A stretch of DNA of 64,000 nt, taken from assembly GCA_965248905.1 (NCBI GenBank), contig CBDFKS010000005.1:1-64000 (forward strand), written 5' to 3'. A program made the position numbers and the translations under genes. Below, piece after piece: positions 17,394 through 28,088 of this stretch. Each line of letters opens with the position of its first letter. Positions within the stretch are counted from its first letter, which is position 1. The stretch is from CBDFKS01 sp965248905 (GTDB lineage: Bacteria; Chloroflexota; Dehalococcoidia; Lucifugimonadales; JAGWBF01). The notes under the pieces are model-generated. The model searched no databases and was not told the origin of the DNA. It saw nothing but the letters and a program-made list of their open reading frames with translations.

Positions 17394-17984
17394 CTACGCA
17401 ACCCGCTCGGCCTCCCTTTCCTGCTCCATGCTGAGCGCCCACTCGAACATGGAGAGGGTCGCGGGTCTCCGCTTCCCGTTCTTCTTCGGCTTCACCGGCT
17501 CCTCGACCAAGAACTCGGCCCAGGAAAAACACCGACTGCTGCGGCTCACGCCCATGTTCCTATGACCCCGCGCCACCATTGACATGTAGCTGTAGGACAC
17601 GCCCGCGCGGTCGGCCAGGTCCTGCATGCTCATGCCCAGCCCACGGGCCCGCTCTCGGATGTAGCTGCTCTCGCCGGTCACCACGCCGCCTTGGCGGTAG
17701 ACGACCCCCTGTCCTGGGACCTCTCCCAGCACCGGCGCAGCCTTTTCACGCATCTTCGGAGTCCACGGCCTGCCCCCCGTCGCAATCTGCGACAGGTGGC
17801 CCGCAGACACCCCCATCTTGGCCGCAAGCTCCTTCATGGTGAGTCCTCGCCGCCTGGCCGCAGCCCGAAGCTCACTCTCTGGCTTGCCAAGGTTCGATCC
17901 AGGTCCCGCCGCCCGGGCACGTATCTCCGGGGTCTGTTCCGTGCCTGATACGGGGGCATGCCTCTCAATGCTCCTAGTCGTCAT
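17394..17984 (-). CDS. Tandem helix-turn-helix (two XRE-like domains) DNA-binding protein
   Basis: Start at ATG 17984 is set by a strong AGGAGGAAGCGAC. The 196-residue product has two helix-turn-helix domains: RRRGLTMKELAAKMGVSAGH LSQIA at about 38-75 and ARGLGMSMQDLADRAGVSYS YMSMV at about 110-145. A basic C-terminal tail follows. Duplicate HTH units in one chain suggest binding to paired or direct-repeat operators. It heads the integrated-element region and is likely its regulator. Confidence 0.75.
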   Translation of the reverse strand: MTTRSIERHAPVSGTEQTPEIRARAAGPGSNLGKPESELRAAARRRGLTMKELAAKMGVSAGHLSQIATGGRPWTPKMREKAAPVLGEVPGQGVVYRQGGVVTGESSYIRERARGLGMSMQDLADRAGVSYSYMSMVARGHRNMGVSRSSRCFSWAEFLVEEPVKPKKNGKRRPATLSMFEWALSMEQEREAERVA

Positions 17985-18318
17985 GTCGCTTCCTCCTGTA
18001 ATGAAGAAGCGGGACTGCCCCCTTGTTGGAGACACTCCCGCTCGATTCCGTGTCCCGATGGTCGGGACTGTCTCCTTGGGTGGCGTGGTCCTATGGCGAA
18101 TGGCCGGTGCGGACTTCCCTATGGGAAGCCGTGTGTGGGCCTGCCTGTGCGATGCACGCAGACAGGCAAGGCTCGTCATGAATTAGGCATAGCTCCTCCC
18201 CCGATCGGAGTCGGTGGCAAGCTCTGGGCGGTGAGAGTGAGATGGGTGAGGCGGGAGGGAGTCCCGCAAGCAAGGGAGCGAAGCGAGCAAGCTCCGCAGT
18301 GGTGAAGCGGTGGGGCGG
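17985..18318. other. Upstream region of the tandem-HTH gene
   Basis: Contains two similar blocks, GCGGGACTGCCCCCTTGTTG near 18008 and GTCGGGACTGTCTCCTTGGG near 18062. They could be operator half-sites for the neighbouring HTH protein. No gene. Confidence 0.35.
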
Positions 18319-18690
18319 TTAGCGGGCGGAGCGTGCCGCCTGAGCCAGCAGGCGCAGGAAGCCGGCGCGTCGGTGGGGAAGGGCCGCAAGCTCTGCCGCG
18401 TCGCCGACGCCCTGAGGGAGGGTGACTATGGCGGCGCGGCGTCCAAGCAAGCCCGCAAGCTGCCCGGCGGCTCCCGGCCCGCGCCGTCGGCATCGAAGGC
18501 GAGGAAGACGCGTCGGCAGCCAAGCAAGCTGGCCGCCACCCGCTCCATGCCCTGGGTGCCCAGGGCTGCAACGGCGGGAAGGCCCCACTGGGTCAAGGCA
18601 AGCCAGTCGAACAGGCCCTCGGCGACCACTACCCAGGACGGGGCGCGGCCAAGCCGCCCAAGCCCAAGCGCCGGCTTGGGGCCGGCCCCC
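18319..18690 (-). pseudogene. Toprim-domain (primase-like) protein, fragment with frameshift
   Basis: The frame reads VVVAEGLFDWLALTQWG, then VFLAFDADGAGRE: the conserved Glu and the DxD pair of Toprim domains. Directly after GRE one base is missing and the reading continues as AAGQLAGLLGRRAAIVTLPQ to a stop at 18319. The N-terminal zinc-finger/primase core is absent, so it is truncated as well as shifted. It is probably the remains of the element's replication primase. Confidence 0.65.
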
Positions 18691-18707
18691 GGCCATGTGC
18701 CTATTGG

Positions 18708-19172
18708 TTAAGGCCATGACTCACCTCCTATGGCCCAGAGACCCCGCAGGCTGCGGCTGGACAGAAGCTTGCCCGGCTGCCAGCGCATCCCCAGCACAGC
18801 CAGGACCTCCAGCGTCCCGTCGTCATGAGGGGACAGGGCCGCAGCCCTGCCGGTGCCCTGGCTGTACATCAGGATCTCCCGGTCGCCGAACCTGCGCTTG
18901 ACCAGGCCGAGCCACTCGGCGTGTGCCCAGCGAGCTTCGCTCGCGTCTGCCTTGCCGGTGCCCACACTGGCGAAGACCGCCAGCGCCCCGTCCAGGTCGC
19001 CGGTCTGCCGCAGCCGTCTAGCGTCGTGGACGCTCCGGGCCACGGTCTCTGTCGTTCCCCTGTCTTCCGGGAACAGCGCCGCTATCAGCCGGTCCACCAG
19101 CTCTTCCAAGCTGGGCCGGGTGGCCGCTCCCATCGTTCCTACCGTCCCTATGGTCGTTACTTGCGTCGTCAT
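18708..19172 (-). CDS. Conserved island protein of unknown function
   Basis: Start at ATG 19172 follows AAAGGAGCGCAGAG. The 154-residue product has SLEELVDRLIAALFPEDRG, then ALAVFASVGTGKADASEARW and RRFGDREILMYSQGTGRAAA. I recognise the style of protein found beside serine recombinases and Toprim proteins in integrated elements of this type, but cannot assign a function. No membrane segment or catalytic motif is seen. Confidence 0.6.
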   Translation of the reverse strand: MTTQVTTIGTVGTMGAATRPSLEELVDRLIAALFPEDRGTTETVARSVHDARRLRQTGDLDGALAVFASVGTGKADASEARWAHAEWLGLVKRRFGDREILMYSQGTGRAAALSPHDDGTLEVLAVLGMRWQPGKLLSSRSLRGLWAIGGESWP

Positions 19173-19328
19173 CTCTGCGCTCCTTTCGATTTGGTTTGCC
19201 TTCGGTCGTCAACTCACAACAAACGACGGCGCGAGCGCGAACGCCTGCACCGCCGTTGCTGCGATCCTGAATTCGTGGATATGTAGTTAACCTGTGGTCT
19301 GTTCGGCCTCACGCTCCCGGCGTCTGAG

Positions 19329-19589
19329 TCAGCGCTGATGCTCCCACTCCTCCCGCTGGGCTCGGCGCTCCAACCACAGTCGGTGCTCCCGCTTTTGTCT
19401 ACGTCTGCGCACGAACAGCGCCCCGATGCCCAGGCCCAGGAGGTTCAGGAAGAACAGCTCCAGACCTATGCCGGTGAGCAGTGGGGCGACCACCACCAGC
19501 GCAATCCCCAGCGGCTTACGCCGCCGCAGGAATCTCCCGGCCCTGACGGCGGCTGCCAGGACCCTTTGGCCTCGTTCCTTCTCGTGCAT
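19329..19589 (-). CDS. Small basic membrane protein
   Basis: Start at ATG 19589 with a strong GGAAGGAGG. The 86-residue product has one long or two short hydrophobic segments (LGIALVVVAPLLTGIGLELF and FLNLLGLGIGALF) flanked by Arg-rich ends (RRRRQKREHRLWLERR). It is a typical accessory membrane protein of integrative elements. No family known. Confidence 0.6.
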   Translation of the reverse strand: MHEKERGQRVLAAAVRAGRFLRRRKPLGIALVVVAPLLTGIGLELFFLNLLGLGIGALFVRRRRQKREHRLWLERRAQREEWEHQR

Positions 19590-20323
19590 ACGCACCTCCT
19601 TCCATGTGATGCCCATGCCGGCATCCGGGGCACAGGTCGTAAAGAATAGCCCGGCTAACGATGGACACACTCCGCCCACGGTGGATGCCGAACGCGGGTC
19701 GTGGAGAGCGTGACTTGCACCGGCCCGCCTACGCATCACACGCAGAACGGCCAAGGTGAAAAAGAGCGCAGCTCGGCCAGGGTCTCTTCGCTCTGGAATC
19801 GACTTCTGGGGAGCTACGAAGACGCGGCGCGGCTGCCCTACGATGTGGCCACGGAACAGACGCAGGTGTAAAAGGGCGCAGCTCGGCCAGGGTCAATATG
19901 GCGCGCCGACTCTGGGGAAGCTGCGAAGACGCGAAGCGGCCAGCCTGCGATGCAAATGGCAGACGGGCGCGTGTCGAAGCTGCGGCCTAGCTCTCGGAGA
20001 GGCTATGCCGCAGGCAAAGGGAGACGGTCAGAGGGCATGGGGCACTCCAACCGTCGTATGGAAAGGTCGAAACGCAGGACGCACTCCGGCCTTTGTGGAA
20101 ACATCCCTCTTGGGCGACCGTTGGGAGAGCCTGGCTCGATCCCTCTGGTACATCCCGGGCTCAGGGAAAGGACCCCCAGGTTTCTAAGGCAAAGAAACAC
20201 TGGAAAAACCTGATAACGATCTCAGTATTACGCCCCATCTCCCCTTTGGCAATACTTTCGGGGCCTTACCACCCACATCACTTGCACTCATGCAGCAAAC
20301 ATGGTGCGGAGATGACGCAGCGC
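19590..20323. other. Long non-coding stretch with a tandem repeat
   Basis: No gene with a start signal is visible over more than 700 bases. It contains the two-unit 110-base repeat at 19754-19975. The remaining part (19980-20320) shows nothing clear. Confidence 0.5.
19754..19975 (+). repeat. Imperfect tandem repeat, two units of about 110 bases
   Basis: The block GCGCAGCTCGGCCAGGGTC occurs at 19766 and again at 19876, exactly 110 bases apart. The flanking AAGGTGAAAAAG/AGGTGTAAAAGG and GGGGAGCTACGAAGACGCG/GGGGAAGCTGCGAAGACGCG repeat as well. It could be a duplicated structured RNA, a recombination site or a decayed coding repeat. Confidence 0.6.
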
Positions 20324-21151
20324 CTACTTCCACCACAGTCCCACGGTGAAGAACCGCCGCACCCACCTGAGCCGCTCCCTCCTGGTCCGCGCCCACCGGG
20401 TGTCGCTCAGGGCCACTTCTATCGAGCGTCGCTGCCCGTTCCTCCACACCCCCGCGAGCGGCTGGGTCTCGGGCGGCAGGGTCAGCCCGTGCTCCTCGGC
20501 CATAGCCAGCTCCAGATTCAGGATGCGCTCCTCCGTCACCAGCCACGACAGGTTCCTGCCGTCGTTGGGATGGCCTTCCCTGAGCCTTCGCCACTCCTCG
20601 ACCAGCGGCCACGCCGCGCCATAGACCTCCTCGTCGTCTGGCGCAGGTTCACGGGTCACCAGCTCGGGATACTTCCGCCGAAACGTGGTATTACCAACCG
20701 GCTTGCGAACCGCATTAGCCCCGCTCCCCGACCCCTGCCCGGCCCCGACCTCAGCCACCCGTCGCTCCAACTGGCGCAGAGCCCTGGTGTGCTCCTCTCC
20801 CAGGGCCTTCACCTGGCCCTCGACGAAGGCTCGCACCTTGCCGAGACTGCTCTTGATCTTCTGTTCCAGGCCCTCCACCCGCCCCTCCAGAGCTGCGATG
20901 CGTTCCTGCTGCGCGGCCATAGCTTTGGACTCCCTGGACAGGAGCAAACGATCCAACGCATGGCTCATGCGCGGCGAAAGGCTGCCGGTCTCCACGGCTC
21001 TAGCCAGGGTCTTGTAGTTGACGCCCAGCAGGTCCGCCGCTTCCATGCGCCCTTTCTCGCGTATCACGTCGAGCAGCAGCGCCATGAGCCGCAACTCGTG
21101 CAGGTTCTCCAGGCTCCTCGTCTTTTCCATCGCTACAGCCCTCTCTTTCAT
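20324..21151 (-). CDS. HTH plus coiled-coil DNA-binding-like protein
   Basis: Start taken at ATG 21151 (MKERAVAMEKTRSLENLHEL); ATG 21130 is also possible. The 275-residue protein has an N-terminal helix-turn-helix-like part (LLDVIREKGRMEAADLLGVN YKTLARAVETG). A coiled coil of about 75 residues follows (ERIAALEGRVEGLEQKIKSS), then a linker and a basic domain ending RRERLRWVRRFFTVGLWWK. The shape suggests a DNA-binding multimer. It is divergent from the 70-residue gene at 21601, and the intervening 450 bases hold a perfect palindrome that could be its operator. Confidence 0.65.
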   Translation of the reverse strand: MKERAVAMEKTRSLENLHELRLMALLLDVIREKGRMEAADLLGVNYKTLARAVETGSLSPRMSHALDRLLLSRESKAMAAQQERIAALEGRVEGLEQKIKSSLGKVRAFVEGQVKALGEEHTRALRQLERRVAEVGAGQGSGSGANAVRKPVGNTTFRRKYPELVTREPAPDDEEVYGAAWPLVEEWRRLREGHPNDGRNLSWLVTEERILNLELAMAEEHGLTLPPETQPLAGVWRNGQRRSIEVALSDTRWARTRRERLRWVRRFFTVGLWWK

Positions 21152-21427
21152 CGGTCCCTCACTCCCACTTCCGAAAAGGAAACTTCTCCACGACGAAAGG
21201 GAAGTCGGCTCACAAATCGGCACTTCCTTTTCGGGAAGTTTCCCTAGCCCGTTCCTGGCACCACCCCCTGGAACCCGCTCTGGAGCCAAAGTGCTTGCTG
21301 AGATGGTCCTCTAGGGGGTGGTTTCTCCCCGAATTAGCTTGCTCAGGACCCCGACTTCCCTTTTTGGAACAAACTCAAATCTCTGTACACGTCCATCACA
21401 CCACGAAGGCCCCTGGGAACGTCAGGG

Positions 21428-21463
21428 CTTGAAAGGGAGGGTGAGCTCACCCTCCCTTTCAAG
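21428..21463. promoter_or_regulatory. Perfect 36-bp palindrome between divergent genes
   Basis: CTTGAAAGGGAGGGTGAG is followed at once by its reverse complement CTCACCCTCCCTTTCAAG. No T-run follows and there is no gene end close by, so it is more like an operator or cruciform site than a terminator. Confidence 0.65.
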
Positions 21464-21600
21464 GGATTATGTCCAGATCGCTGGCAGCCCACACTTGAAT
21501 GGGAGGGGCGTACGACGCCGCAAGTCCAACACTCAGAGCCGAAGGAAAGGACAGTTGCTCCCGCACCATCCCTAGAGAGCCCGGCCACCGGAATAGCGAT

Positions 21601-21812
21601 ATGGAAGATACCAAGAGCGAAGACAAGCCGAAGGACTCCAATAGAGGCGCGCCGGAACTTGGCACGGTGACCATCGAATTCAACCCCGGTCCCGATGCCC
21701 AGGACCGGCTGCGCCGCCTCTTCACCCTGCTGGTTGAGTACGCCACCCACGACAAGGTCCCTCCATCCGAGGCGGACTTATCTCTCGGAGACGGTAGTGA
21801 GGACGAAGGCTG

Positions 21813-21813
<1 letters not shown>
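21601..21813 (+). CDS. Conserved 70-residue acidic island protein
   Basis: ATG at 21601 gives MEDTKSEDKPKDSNRGAPEL with a conserved-looking core GTVTIEFNPGPDAQDRLRRL FTLLVEYAT. The stop TGA overlaps the next gene's ATG (TGATG), so the two are translationally coupled. No known domain; likely a partner of the PAPS-reductase-like protein. Confidence 0.65.
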
Positions 21814-24059
<2,246 letters not shown>

Positions 24060-24196
24060 GCGGTCAGCCTCGATGAGGCAGGGCTGCGAGCTGCCCGGGA
24101 CCCGGACGGCTTCGGCAATAAGTGCGAGGGTTACTGTGGCGTCTGATGGAACACTCCGCGGTGGCAAGGCAGGTCTGAGACTTGCTGTGCTATTCC

Positions 24197-24209
24197 GTAT
24201 ATGGTATAC
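24197..24209 (+). promoter_or_regulatory. Palindromic operator-like site before the PBECR/DUF2283 pair
   Basis: GTATA-TGG-TATAC lies 22 bases before the ATG, next to a second AT-rich run CGGTATAGTATT that can serve as a -10 element. Position and symmetry suggest autoregulation of the toxin-antitoxin-like operon. Confidence 0.45.
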
Positions 24210-24230
24210 TCTACGGTATAGTATTAGCTG

Positions 24231-24536
24231 ATGGAGACCGTCCTGCGACGATTCACCGATGAGCAGGGAAACGAGGTCCGCCTCACCGACGAGCGGCTCC
24301 GGCATATCCTGCGAAGGCATCCTGAAATGGCCTTCCAGCTCCACAGGTTCGCCGACACCCTCGCAAGCCCGGATGCGGTGCGAGCCTCCAAGTCCAATCC
24401 AACGGTCCAGCTCTACTACCGGCTCTACCCGGACTTGAGGGTCAGGAATCGCTACCTCTGCCTGGCGGTAAAGAGGGGGGACAGCTATTCCCTCATCCTC
24501 ACCGGCTATCTGGATCGCCGAATCAAAGGAGATTGA
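24231..24536 (+). CDS. PBECR-like nuclease (Barnase/EndoU/ColicinE5-D/RelE-like) protein
   Basis: The 101-residue product reads LTDERLRHILRRHPEMAFQL, then TVQLYYRLYPDLRVRNRYLC LAVKRGDSYSLILTGYLDRRIKG. The His in HILRRHPE and the C-terminal TGYLDRRIK motif fit the compact RNase-like PBECR family used as toxins. It is followed 2 bases later by a DUF2283/HTH gene, an arrangement typical of toxin-antitoxin modules. Family assignment is from motif memory. Confidence 0.65.
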   Translation: METVLRRFTDEQGNEVRLTDERLRHILRRHPEMAFQLHRFADTLASPDAVRASKSNPTVQLYYRLYPDLRVRNRYLCLAVKRGDSYSLILTGYLDRRIKGD

Positions 24537-24538
24537 AT

Positions 24539-24964
24539 ATGACGAGCAGAACGGTGTCCGTCTGGTACGACGACGAAGGGGACATGCTTGAGGTCCTGTG
24601 GGCGTTCAGGGAGGGGTACTTCACCCCTACCGATGATGAACGCATCCTCAAGCGGCTGGACGACGGCGGCGAGGTTATCGGGTTTCTCATCCACGAGATG
24701 AGCACCCTCAAGCGGCCAAGCCCGATAGAGTTCGAGTTGGCCTCGGAGCTGCCTGCCGATGATGTTGCCAACCTCACGGCGAGTCAGGCCGCCGCTCGGT
24801 TGGGTATCTCCGACCGCAGGGTGCGTAAGTTGGCCCGCGACGGGCGAGTGAGGGGAGCGACCAAGACCGGGCAGGAGTGGCTGATCCCCACTCCTGTGGA
24901 GGTACTTCCCGCAAGCCGTGGTCCCGCCGGTGTGGCGGGCCGCGCTGGTCCGACTTCTATTTGA
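24539..24964 (+). CDS. DUF2283 domain fused to an excisionase-like HTH, putative antitoxin
   Basis: ATG 24539 is preceded by AAAGGAGATTGAAT. Residues 1-58 (VSVWYDDEGDMLEVLWAF, then GGEVIGFLIHEMSTL) are a DUF2283 domain. Residues of about 80-120 (LTASQAAARLGISDRRVRKL ARDGRVRGA) are a MerR/excisionase-like helix-turn-helix. The fusion of a small acidic domain with a DNA-binding domain, placed right after a nuclease-like toxin gene, suggests an autoregulating antitoxin. Confidence 0.65.
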   Translation: MTSRTVSVWYDDEGDMLEVLWAFREGYFTPTDDERILKRLDDGGEVIGFLIHEMSTLKRPSPIEFELASELPADDVANLTASQAAARLGISDRRVRKLARDGRVRGATKTGQEWLIPTPVEVLPASRGPAGVAGRAGPTSI

Positions 24965-24978
24965 CCCTAATCAGGGCT

Positions 24979-25008
24979 TTGAAGTTGCCCCGGCGATCGC
25001 GGTAAAAT
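24979..25008 (+). promoter_or_regulatory. Sigma70-like promoter of the candidate small RNA
   Basis: TTGAAG (24979-24984) and TAAAAT (25003-25008) are separated by 18 bases. A start around 25015 would lead into the RNA ended by the hairpin at 25102-25132. Confidence 0.5.
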
Positions 25009-25014
25009 GCTGGG

Positions 25015-25132
25015 TAGAGGTTGGCCTGGCGATGCGCAAACACCCCGGGCCGTGGCTCCACCTGACGGACAGGTGATGCGAATGGGATTGTACTACTCGC
25101 AGACCCGCTCCCGATAGGAGCCGGGTCTTTTT
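25015..25132 (+). ncRNA. Candidate small RNA or leader upstream of the recombinase
   Basis: About 118 bases lie between a good promoter and an intrinsic terminator, just ahead of the recombinase gene. Two tiny open frames (MRKHPGPWLHLTDR at 25032, and MRMGLYYSQTRSR) overlap it, so it could be an attenuating leader instead. No known RNA family recognised. Confidence 0.45.
25102..25132 (+). terminator. Intrinsic terminator before the recombinase gene
   Basis: GACCCGCTCC pairs with GGAGCCGGGTC (one bulged base) and is followed by TTTTTC. It ends 32 bases before the recombinase ATG, so it separates or attenuates transcription. Confidence 0.7.
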
Positions 25133-25164
25133 CATTTCAGGCAGCTACGAACAAGGAGGCAATC

Positions 25165-27135
25165 ATGTCAGTAAGCAAGGCACAGAGACAAGCACACGGT
25201 AAGAGGGCAGCCATCTACGCCCGGGTATCGGACAAGAGCCAGGCAGAAGACGACAAGACCTCCCTCTCCGAGCAGATCGGCGACATGGAAGCCCACTGCG
25301 AGGACAAGGGGATGACCGTTACCGCCCGCTACCAGGAGGTGGGCCGGGGCTGGTCCAAGAAGCGTCCCGAGTTCCAGAGGATGCTGGCGGATGCAAAGCG
25401 GGGACGCTTCGACACCATCGTCTGCTGGAAATCGGACCGGCTCAGCCGGGGGATGTACCCCGCCGCCGCCCTCATGGAGGTCATCGAGGCGTACCACATC
25501 AACCTGGAGGCCGTCATGGACGCCATCGACATGAAGACCTTCGGCCTCATGGCGGCCATAGGCAAGATAGAGCTTGACAATTTCCGGGAGAGGGCGTCAA
25601 TGGGCAAACGGGGAACGGCCAAGCAGGGACGCATTCCCGTAAGCAACGTCCCCTACGGCTATCGCATCGGCGACGACGGCAGGCCCGTAATTGTGGAGGA
25701 GGAAGCCGAGGTGGTGCGCCGCATCTACCACATGTGTGTGAGCGATGGGATGGGAGCGTCTGTCATCGGCCAACGACTGAACGCTGAGGCGGTGCCGCTG
25801 GCCAAGTTGGGCAAGCGTTGGTACGACGGCACCATCCATCGCATTCTGAGCAACGAGACCTACAAGGGCACCTGGTGGTACGGCAAGGCCCGCTACGTCT
25901 CCACCGAGGACGGAGTGAGGGTCTATGAGCAGCCGGAGGAGGACTGGATCGGGGTGCCCTTCCCGCCGCTGGTGGACGAGGAGATCTGGGAGAGGGCCAG
26001 GGTACTCCGGAGGCAGCGCTTTACCCGGGCCAAGCGCAACACCAAGATCTTCTACCTGTTGCAGCACCTGGTCCGGTGCGCCGAGTGCGGCTTGCTCATG
26101 GGGGGCCAGGCCAATACGAAGAAGGAAGTCAAGCGCAACGGGAAGCTTTACAAGTACGAGCTCGATCCTCCCCGCAGGTATTACAGATGCTACGGCTACC
26201 ACCAGCTTCGCCTGAAGTGCCGCGAAAAGCCCATGATCCGGGCCGAGCGGCTGGAGGGGCTGGTCTGGGGCGAGGTCAAGAGGGTGCTGGATAACCCTGA
26301 TCTCATCGTCGCCGGCATCGAGGCTTTGGATAATCGGGAAGGTGGTGGACTGGCCGAGGAGATCGCCACAGCCGAGCGGGATCTTCAGAAGGTCCAAATG
26401 GAGGAGGAGAGGGTCATCAGGCTGTTCGTGTCTGGGAAGATCACCGAGGACCAGATGGACCATCAGCGCGGGTACATCACCGAGCGGCTGGAGACGCTGC
26501 TCAACCTGATGCCCCAGTCCGGGGTGTTCTGGATCGGCGGCGACCTGGGCTACACCAACGATCCCACCGAGATCGTGGTGTTCCAAGAGGTCGAGCTGCC
26601 GGAGCGCCGTTACCTGAAGCTGGTCCTACGGGTGCACATGGAGCACGTCGCCTATCCTCACATCGCCCAGACCATCGGGCTGCTGGACCGCTATTACACC
26701 GCCACCGGCATCGGCGTGGACAACGGCGGAAACGGCCTGGCCGTGGTGCAGGAGCTGCTGACCCTGGACAAGTACCGGGACCTCCAGCTGGACGGGCGGC
26801 TGCGCGGGTACGACTTCGGAGGCATGACGACCCTGGCCGTGCGGGACGGCAAGGAGGTCCGCAAGCGCACCAAGGAGTTCATGACCAGCCTCATCAACGG
26901 CGCGCTGCAGCGCCGGCAGGTCGTGTTCCCCGTGGAAGACCTGGAGATCGAGGACCAGTTCACAACCCACACCTACACGCTGCACGACGGCCGCGTGGTC
27001 TACGCCAAGGGCAACGACCACATCGTCGACGCCGTGCGGTGCGCGATGCTGGCCCGGGAACAGGCCAACCTCGACCAGGTCGGCGAGGAGACGGTGTCGC
27101 TGGTCCCGGTGATGACCGACCCGGTGTTTGTCTGA
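25165..27135 (+). CDS. Large serine recombinase joined in frame to a phage terminase nuclease domain
   Basis: ATG 25165 follows AAGGAGGCAATC. Residues 1-150 form the resolvase catalytic domain with nucleophile Ser22 (YARVSDKSQ) and the KSDRLSRG helix. Residues 170-300 are the recombinase domain (GTWWYGKARYV region). Residues 304-375 hold a zinc ribbon (VRCAECGLLMGG). After the coiled coil (ITERLETLL, about 448) the chain becomes SGVFWIGGDLGYTNDPTEIV, GIGVDNGGNGLAVVQELL and KGNDHIVDAVRCAML, the three acidic motifs of a terminase large-subunit nuclease. The usual recombinase C-terminus is missing and terminase ATPase is absent. Either a real chimera or a junction artefact. Confidence 0.85.
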   Translation: MSVSKAQRQAHGKRAAIYARVSDKSQAEDDKTSLSEQIGDMEAHCEDKGMTVTARYQEVGRGWSKKRPEFQRMLADAKRGRFDTIVCWKSDRLSRGMYPAAALMEVIEAYHINLEAVMDAIDMKTFGLMAAIGKIELDNFRERASMGKRGTAKQGRIPVSNVPYGYRIGDDGRPVIVEEEAEVVRRIYHMCVSDGMGASVIGQRLNAEAVPLAKLGKRWYDGTIHRILSNETYKGTWWYGKARYVSTEDGVRVYEQPEEDWIGVPFPPLVDEEIWERARVLRRQRFTRAKRNTKIFYLLQHLVRCAECGLLMGGQANTKKEVKRNGKLYKYELDPPRRYYRCYGYHQLRLKCREKPMIRAERLEGLVWGEVKRVLDNPDLIVAGIEALDNREGGGLAEEIATAERDLQKVQMEEERVIRLFVSGKITEDQMDHQRGYITERLETLLNLMPQSGVFWIGGDLGYTNDPTEIVVFQEVELPERRYLKLVLRVHMEHVAYPHIAQTIGLLDRYYTATGIGVDNGGNGLAVVQELLTLDKYRDLQLDGRLRGYDFGGMTTLAVRDGKEVRKRTKEFMTSLINGALQRRQVVFPVEDLEIEDQFTTHTYTLHDGRVVYAKGNDHIVDAVRCAMLAREQANLDQVGEETVSLVPVMTDPVFV

Positions 27136-27248
27136 ACGAGCCGGCTGCTCTGGCTCACCACTCGACCGGGACTGAGCCAGCCTCGATCCGGGGGATTGAA
27201 GCCAGCGCGCTCATTCCAAATCGTCGGGAGTCCATCCAAGAACGTCGC

Positions 27249-28088
27249 TTACTTGACCTCGACCAGATCTCCATCAACCCTCTCGAGAAAGACGAGGGCC
27301 TCACGCGGAAAATCCAATCGAGCTAACAAAGCTTCGAGTTCAGCCGGGGTAGCACCTTCAATGCCGGTTACGTCGAGAGTCACGCGGTTTCTCCTCTCAT
27401 CGACGGTCAAGGCTCCATGTTCCCAGACAAATAGCGGCGATACTTCCGGAATCTCAGATCTGAGCAATTCATACCACTCCAACAGCCGCTCCCAGGTGTA
27501 TTGCCCCTGAAGCACACGAACATCTAGGGGTTCCCCTGGTGGTCCTTCTCCCCAGGCTGCGTGGACCAACCTCTGAGCCTCAGTGCCAGATGGCTCTAGC
27601 AAGTACACATATGCTACTTCCGCATCGACGAACATACCGCCGAATCCCGGAGACGACAGATCGGTGACAGGGTCGACTGTCTCTGGTGGAACGCAAGGGT
27701 AACTGCGCGGACCTGGGTACATGCTGGGAGAAGACCCCGATACGACGGCGACCGCATCCGCTGGAATGGTGAGTTTGGACAGCAGATCGCCCATCGCGGA
27801 TCTGGCCGCCTCGCGGTTTTCCTCGCACTCTACTCCGATCTCAACGCGTTTATGCCGTTCGTTGACCCCGGTCGACACAACACCCGTCATATTCCAGATA
27901 CCGCCCTGACCAAGATGCTCGTGCCACGACCTGAGCTGGGCGACGGAGTACGGGCCCCCTGTAAGCTCTACGGTTGGGGATGGTTCCTGGGTCAGTTTGG
28001 GCACAAGGGATGGGTCCGGCGTGCCCGCACAGCCAATGGTGAGGGCTGCAACGGTTGCAGCAATTACCCAATAGAGACCGTGGTGCAT
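27249..28088 (-). CDS. Lipoprotein of unknown function
   Basis: Start set at ATG 28088 (MHHGLYWVIAATVAALTIGC), which puts lipobox TIGC at residue 20; a longer start at 28139 would add a hydrophilic leader. The exported part has a Pro/Thr linker and two similar halves: YSVAQLRSWHEHLGQGGIWN with VNERHKRVEIGVECEEN, and YTWERLLEWYELLRSEIPEV with VDERRNRVTLDVTGIEG. So the protein contains a duplicated domain, each half ending in a beta-strand and a LLARL/LLSKL helix. No family name known. Confidence 0.7.
   Translation of the reverse strand: MHHGLYWVIAATVAALTIGCAGTPDPSLVPKLTQEPSPTVELTGGPYSVAQLRSWHEHLGQGGIWNMTGVVSTGVNERHKRVEIGVECEENREAARSAMGDLLSKLTIPADAVAVVSGSSPSMYPGPRSYPCVPPETVDPVTDLSSPGFGGMFVDAEVAYVYLLEPSGTEAQRLVHAAWGEGPPGEPLDVRVLQGQYTWERLLEWYELLRSEIPEVSPLFVWEHGALTVDERRNRVTLDVTGIEGATPAELEALLARLDFPREALVFLERVDGDLVEVK

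Noticed and set aside
19754..19975. CRISPR array
   Set aside because: Only two units, 110 bases apart, with no spacer pattern and no cas genes in the window.
25597..26586. Minus-strand frame of 329 codons
   Set aside because: Antisense shadow of the recombinase gene with low-complexity His/Leu content.
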